Positions 5,154 through 7,681 of a DNA stretch of 7,681 nt are shown here, piece by piece. Below the pieces are notes generated by a model. The model saw nothing but the letters and a program-made list of their open reading frames with translations, did not search any database and was not told where the DNA came from. The position numbers were made by a program, and so were the translations under genes. Numbering within the stretch: position 1 is the first letter of the stretch; every line of letters starts with the position of its first letter. Source of the stretch: Actinomycetota bacterium (lineage in GTDB: Bacteria > Actinomycetota > Acidimicrobiia > Acidimicrobiales > Ilumatobacteraceae); NCBI GenBank assembly GCA_010024485.1, contig RGGX01000055.1, forward strand, positions 1 through 7,681. The letters run 5' to 3'.

Positions 5154-6859
5154 TCGCTGAGCCGCGTTCGGAGTCCGCTCGCGCGTCGGGTCGGGCGGGC
5201 GAGTGCCGCCAGAACCGTGTCGAGCGATCCGATGAGGGTCACCGAGGACCGCGCGCGGGTGATCGCCGTGTAGAGCAGTTCCCGGGTGGCGAGCAGCGAG
5301 TCGGCCGAGGGCAACACCACGATGACGCGGTCGAACTCCGAGCCCTGGCTCTTGTGGATGGTGAGCGCGTGGACCGTCTCGACGCGGCCGAGGTGCACCC
5401 GCGGCACCGCGCGCACACCATCGCCGTCGGGGAGCACGACCTCGAGCGCGCCGTCGCGATCAACGACGACACCGATGTCGCCGTTGAACAGTCGACGTGA
5501 TGCATCGTTCTCGGTCACCATCACCGGACGTCCTGCGTAGTCGGAGAACGGCCGGACATCGCCGAGCCATGACTCGACCATCGCATTCCATCGGGCCACC
5601 CCGGCCGGGCCACGACGGTGCGCGCACAGCACCCGGACCGAGTCGAGATGCTTGGCCGCCGCGGTCGCGTCGCCGGTGAGCGCCGCCTGTCTCATGGCAC
5701 TCGCGACCGGCTCGATGATCGAACGCCCCGAGGTGGAGCTGAGCGACACCGCCTCATCGCCCTCGAGAGCCCGTCGGGCGGCCTCGGAGTCGCCGGCCCT
5801 CACCGCGGAGGCGAGTTCGGCGATCGCAGAACCGTCGCCGAAGCGGTGGTTGGCGGTGAGTTCGGCGACACACGTCGAGGTGGGGCCGACCGCGGCGACA
5901 AGGTCGGCGAGCACCGAACCGGCCTCGACGCTCGCCAACTGGTCGGGATCTCCGACGAGGATCACCCGGGTGGAACCGCCGAGGGCGTCGAGGAGCGATG
6001 CCGTCAGCGGGAGCGACATCATCGACGCCTCATCGATGATGACGACGTCGTGGTGCAACGGATCGGAAGCGTTATGGCGGAAGGCGGCACTCCCGGTTCG
6101 GACACCGAGTAGCCGGTGCACCGTCGACGGCTTGATCCGACGCATCGAGTCAGCGAGTTCCGGGTCGGCCCCGTCGAGGAGCGCGGCGGCCCCGGCGATG
6201 CTCTCTCCCATCCGCGCAGCCGCTTTCCCGGTCGGGGCCGCGAGAGCGATCCGCGGGGTCGCGCCATCACCACGGAGCAAAGCCGCGAGGATCGTGGCCA
6301 CGGTGCGGGTCTTTCCGGTGCCGGGGCCACCGACGAGCACGCCGAGTCGGGATGCGAGACAGACCCGGACCGCCTCGCGCTGCCCGTCGTCGAGATGCAT
6401 CTCGTCTGAGAGGTCGTCGGCAGGAGCCGGCACCGGGGTCGGCTGCGAGGCCAGGGCGACCAGATGCTCGGCCACGGTGCACTCGAGGTCGTGGAAGCGC
6501 CGCAGATAGACGAGGTCGTGCTCGACCCGCAGGATCTCCGGGGTGAGCGGCGAGTCACCGACATCGTTCAACCAGGCCGAGGTGTCGACCGGCCAGGGCA
6601 GGTCGGCGACCTCGTCGCGCGAGACATCGTCGACCCGCTCGGCCTCGCGCATGGCCGACTCGCGGACGTGCGCGGGATCGAGGGCGACATGGCCCGATCG
6701 GGGTGCTGCTACGGCGAGAGCGAGAGCGAGCACGACGTGGGGCCGCGACTCCCCCGCTCGCGCTGCGAGGCTGGAGGCGATGTGGACCTCGGCCGCGTCG
6801 AGCACACCGGCCTCGCGCCAGATTCGGAGTCCGTCGAGGAGTTCACGCCGCGTGCTCAT
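5150..6859 (-). CDS. recD: Exodeoxyribonuclease V subunit alpha (RecD helicase)
   Basis: The 569-aa protein is a superfamily 1B DNA helicase, the fast 5'-3' motor of the RecBCD end-resection complex that processes double-strand breaks. It has an N-terminal RecBC-interaction region (about 1-155), then the motor. Motor motifs are Walker A GGPGTGKT (177-184), motif Ia region ALAAPTGKAAARM (205-217), Walker B IIDEAS (274-279), motif III VGDPDQLASVEAG (302-314), motif V ALTIHKSQGSEFD (498-510) and motif VI YTAITRARS (530-538). Length is slightly below E. coli RecD (608 aa). The ATG at 6859 is chosen because it overlaps the recB stop as ATGA and has GGAGG 7 nt upstream; an in-frame start at 6922 would push 21 proline/glycine-rich residues far into recB. 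The ATGA overlap implies translational coupling with recB. The gene is convergent with galK. Confidence 0.95.
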   Translation of the reverse strand: MSTRRELLDGLRIWREAGVLDAAEVHIASSLAARAGESRPHVVLALALAVAAPRSGHVALDPAHVRESAMREAERVDDVSRDEVADLPWPVDTSAWLNDVGDSPLTPEILRVEHDLVYLRRFHDLECTVAEHLVALASQPTPVPAPADDLSDEMHLDDGQREAVRVCLASRLGVLVGGPGTGKTRTVATILAALLRGDGATPRIALAAPTGKAAARMGESIAGAAALLDGADPELADSMRRIKPSTVHRLLGVRTGSAAFRHNASDPLHHDVVIIDEASMMSLPLTASLLDALGGSTRVILVGDPDQLASVEAGSVLADLVAAVGPTSTCVAELTANHRFGDGSAIAELASAVRAGDSEAARRALEGDEAVSLSSTSGRSIIEPVASAMRQAALTGDATAAAKHLDSVRVLCAHRRGPAGVARWNAMVESWLGDVRPFSDYAGRPVMVTENDASRRLFNGDIGVVVDRDGALEVVLPDGDGVRAVPRVHLGRVETVHALTIHKSQGSEFDRVIVVLPSADSLLATRELLYTAITRARSSVTLIGSLDTVLAALARPTRRASGLRTRLSD

Positions 6860-7681
6860 CGGTTCCCCTCCCGGAGGAGGCGGTCGACAGCGCGGACCGC
6901 CGACGACGACGGTGTCCACCACACCGTGCCGCTGCCGGTCTCGTCGGGCCGCATGCCACGCACGAAGAGGTAGGCCGCGCCGAGCACGGGGAGGGCCTGA
7001 CCGGGTGCCCGCAGGTCGAGGAATCGGTGGAGGGCGACGAGATAGAGCAGAGCCTGCAGGGGGTAGTCGTGGTGGGCCATCTCGGTGACCAGGTCGGCGG
7101 TGGCGAAGTCGCTGGACCCCGAGACCCGATTGGTCTTGTAGTCGGCCACCCAGTAGGACCCGCCGGTGCGGGCCACGAGGTCGATCGACCCGGTCAGGAA
7201 GCCCTCGATGGGCACGTCGGGTGTCGACGCGAGACGCCCGAAGTACTCGCCGAACGGGTCGTCGTCGGTGAGTTCGTCGACAACAGCACGGGCGATCGCA
7301 CCGCTGGAGGTGGCGGCCAGGGTGAGATCGAAGCGCATCTCGTCGCGGCGGTCCCCGCGCGGCAGCGACCGGAGCGCGACGCCGCCAAGTGGGCCGCCGA
7401 GTGGGGTACGGAGCGCATCGGCCAGACCGGAGGCGAGCACCTCGGCCGGTCCGCCGATGTCTCGGTGTCGGAGCGCCTCCTCACATCGCTCGGCGAGCTC
7501 AACCCCGAGGTCGTCGGCGGCGAAGTCGGTCTCCTCGAGGATGGAGTGCACCAGCGTGCCGAAGGCCGCTGACCCGGGCAGGTCGGCGAAGGCGCCGCGC
7601 GAGGATGCCGATGACTCGTCCGGATCGGCCTCGGGTTCGTCGACACCACCGAGCACCGGGAGATCGTGGTCGTCGAGATCG
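6856..7681 (-). CDS. recB: Exodeoxyribonuclease V subunit beta (RecB), C-terminal nuclease domain, partial
   Basis: The last 274 codons are present; the helicase part lies beyond the right edge. The fragment is the RecB-family PD-(D/E)XK nuclease domain, which degrades both DNA strands until Chi-like regulation and helps RecA loading. Visible catalytic residues, numbered in the fragment, are: the histidine of FGTLVHSILEE (His45); GSIDLVA (Asp167); VADYKTNR (Asp180, Lys182); and the QxxxY motif QALLY (209-213). The Asp-Asp spacing of 13 residues equals that of E. coli Asp1067/Asp1080, and Lys follows two residues later, so the nuclease should be active. No internal start is proposed: the frame is open to the window edge. 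The gene overlaps recD by four bases (ATGA). recC would be expected upstream, outside the window. Confidence 0.92.
   Translation of the reverse strand, partial: DLDDHDLPVLGGVDEPEADPDESSASSRGAFADLPGSAAFGTLVHSILEETDFAADDLGVELAERCEEALRHRDIGGPAEVLASGLADALRTPLGGPLGGVALRSLPRGDRRDEMRFDLTLAATSSGAIARAVVDELTDDDPFGEYFGRLASTPDVPIEGFLTGSIDLVARTGGSYWVADYKTNRVSGSSDFATADLVTEMAHHDYPLQALLYLVALHRFLDLRAPGQALPVLGAAYLFVRGMRPDETGSGTVWWTPSSSAVRAVDRLLREGNR
6867..6871 (-). promoter_or_regulatory. recD Shine-Dalgarno sequence inside the end of recB
   Basis: GGAGG on the minus strand lies 7 nt before the recD ATG. It is the only strong, correctly spaced ribosome site seen in the window and supports the start at 6859. 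It forms the 3' arm of a small hairpin (6867-6880). Confidence 0.8.
6867..6880 (-). promoter_or_regulatory. Hairpin sequestering the recD ribosome binding site (UNCG tetraloop)
   Basis: In the mRNA the 14 bases read CCUCC-UCCG-GGAGG (the last five being the recD Shine-Dalgarno). The 5-bp stem is perfect, and the loop with its closing pair is C(UCCG)G, the extra-stable UNCG type. It overlaps codons for LLREG near the recB C-terminus. A ribosome finishing recB would melt the stem and free the site just before the ATGA stop/start. The structure is read directly; the regulatory role is inferred. Confidence 0.45.

Noticed and set aside
5652..6509. Long plus-strand open frame (285 codons) antisense to recD
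   Set aside because: It is Ser/Arg/Ala-rich without any recognisable motif and lies fully opposite an intact RecD with all helicase motifs. Such frames are expected in GC-rich DNA.
6860..6922. Upstream in-frame start at 6922 for recD
   Set aside because: The extra 21 residues are Pro/Gly/Val-rich and overlap recB in another frame. ATG 6859 has GGAGG 7 nt upstream and the ATGA overlap.
6703..7572. Long plus-strand open frame (289 codons) antisense to recB/recD
   Set aside because: Low-complexity Arg/Gly/Glu-rich translation with no family signature, opposite the RecB nuclease domain; a frame shadow.

Overview
The window is GC-rich, densely coding bacterial DNA, most likely from an actinobacterium. 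The evidence is an Rv2466c-type (mycothiol-linked) DsbA-family protein, several start codons that look leaderless behind a TANNNT -10 element, and frequent GTG starts. An Acidimicrobiia-like lineage would fit but cannot be fixed from this sequence. I see no rRNA, tRNA, mobile element, CRISPR array or prophage. All stretches longer than about 100 bases are accounted for by genes.

Layout from left to right. (1) At the left edge, on the minus strand, is the N-terminus of a family 2 glycosyltransferase (1-77). Immediately upstream of it, on the same strand, is a DsbA/Rv2466c-like thiol oxidoreductase (99-842). (2) Divergent from these is a two-gene potassium/cation:proton antiporter unit: a KhtT-like regulatory subunit (932-1414) and a KhtU/CPA2-type membrane antiporter (1423-2601). 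(3) Converging on it is a GH4 alpha-galactosidase of the MelA type (2612-3970, minus). It is divergent from galactokinase galK (4014-5153, plus), with only 43 bp between their starts. Together they form a small alpha-galactoside use module: MelA would release galactose and GalK would phosphorylate it. No transporter, galT or galE lies in the window. (4) Converging on galK, with the two stop codons sharing one CTAG, is recD (5150-6859, minus), preceded by the 3' end of recB (6856-7681, minus, cut by the window edge). These are part of a recBCD DNA-repair operon.

The gene content is ordinary and I found no convincing new system. The more interesting signals are in gene expression: five starts with a -10 hexamer only 6-8 nt upstream, which predicts leaderless mRNAs; a melA/galK bidirectional promoter in which each -10 sits where the other promoter's -35 should be; an 18-bp inverted repeat between the thiol oxidoreductase and antiporter promoters; and a UNCG-type hairpin that exactly sequesters the recD Shine-Dalgarno sequence at the recB-recD ATGA overlap, suggesting strict translational coupling.
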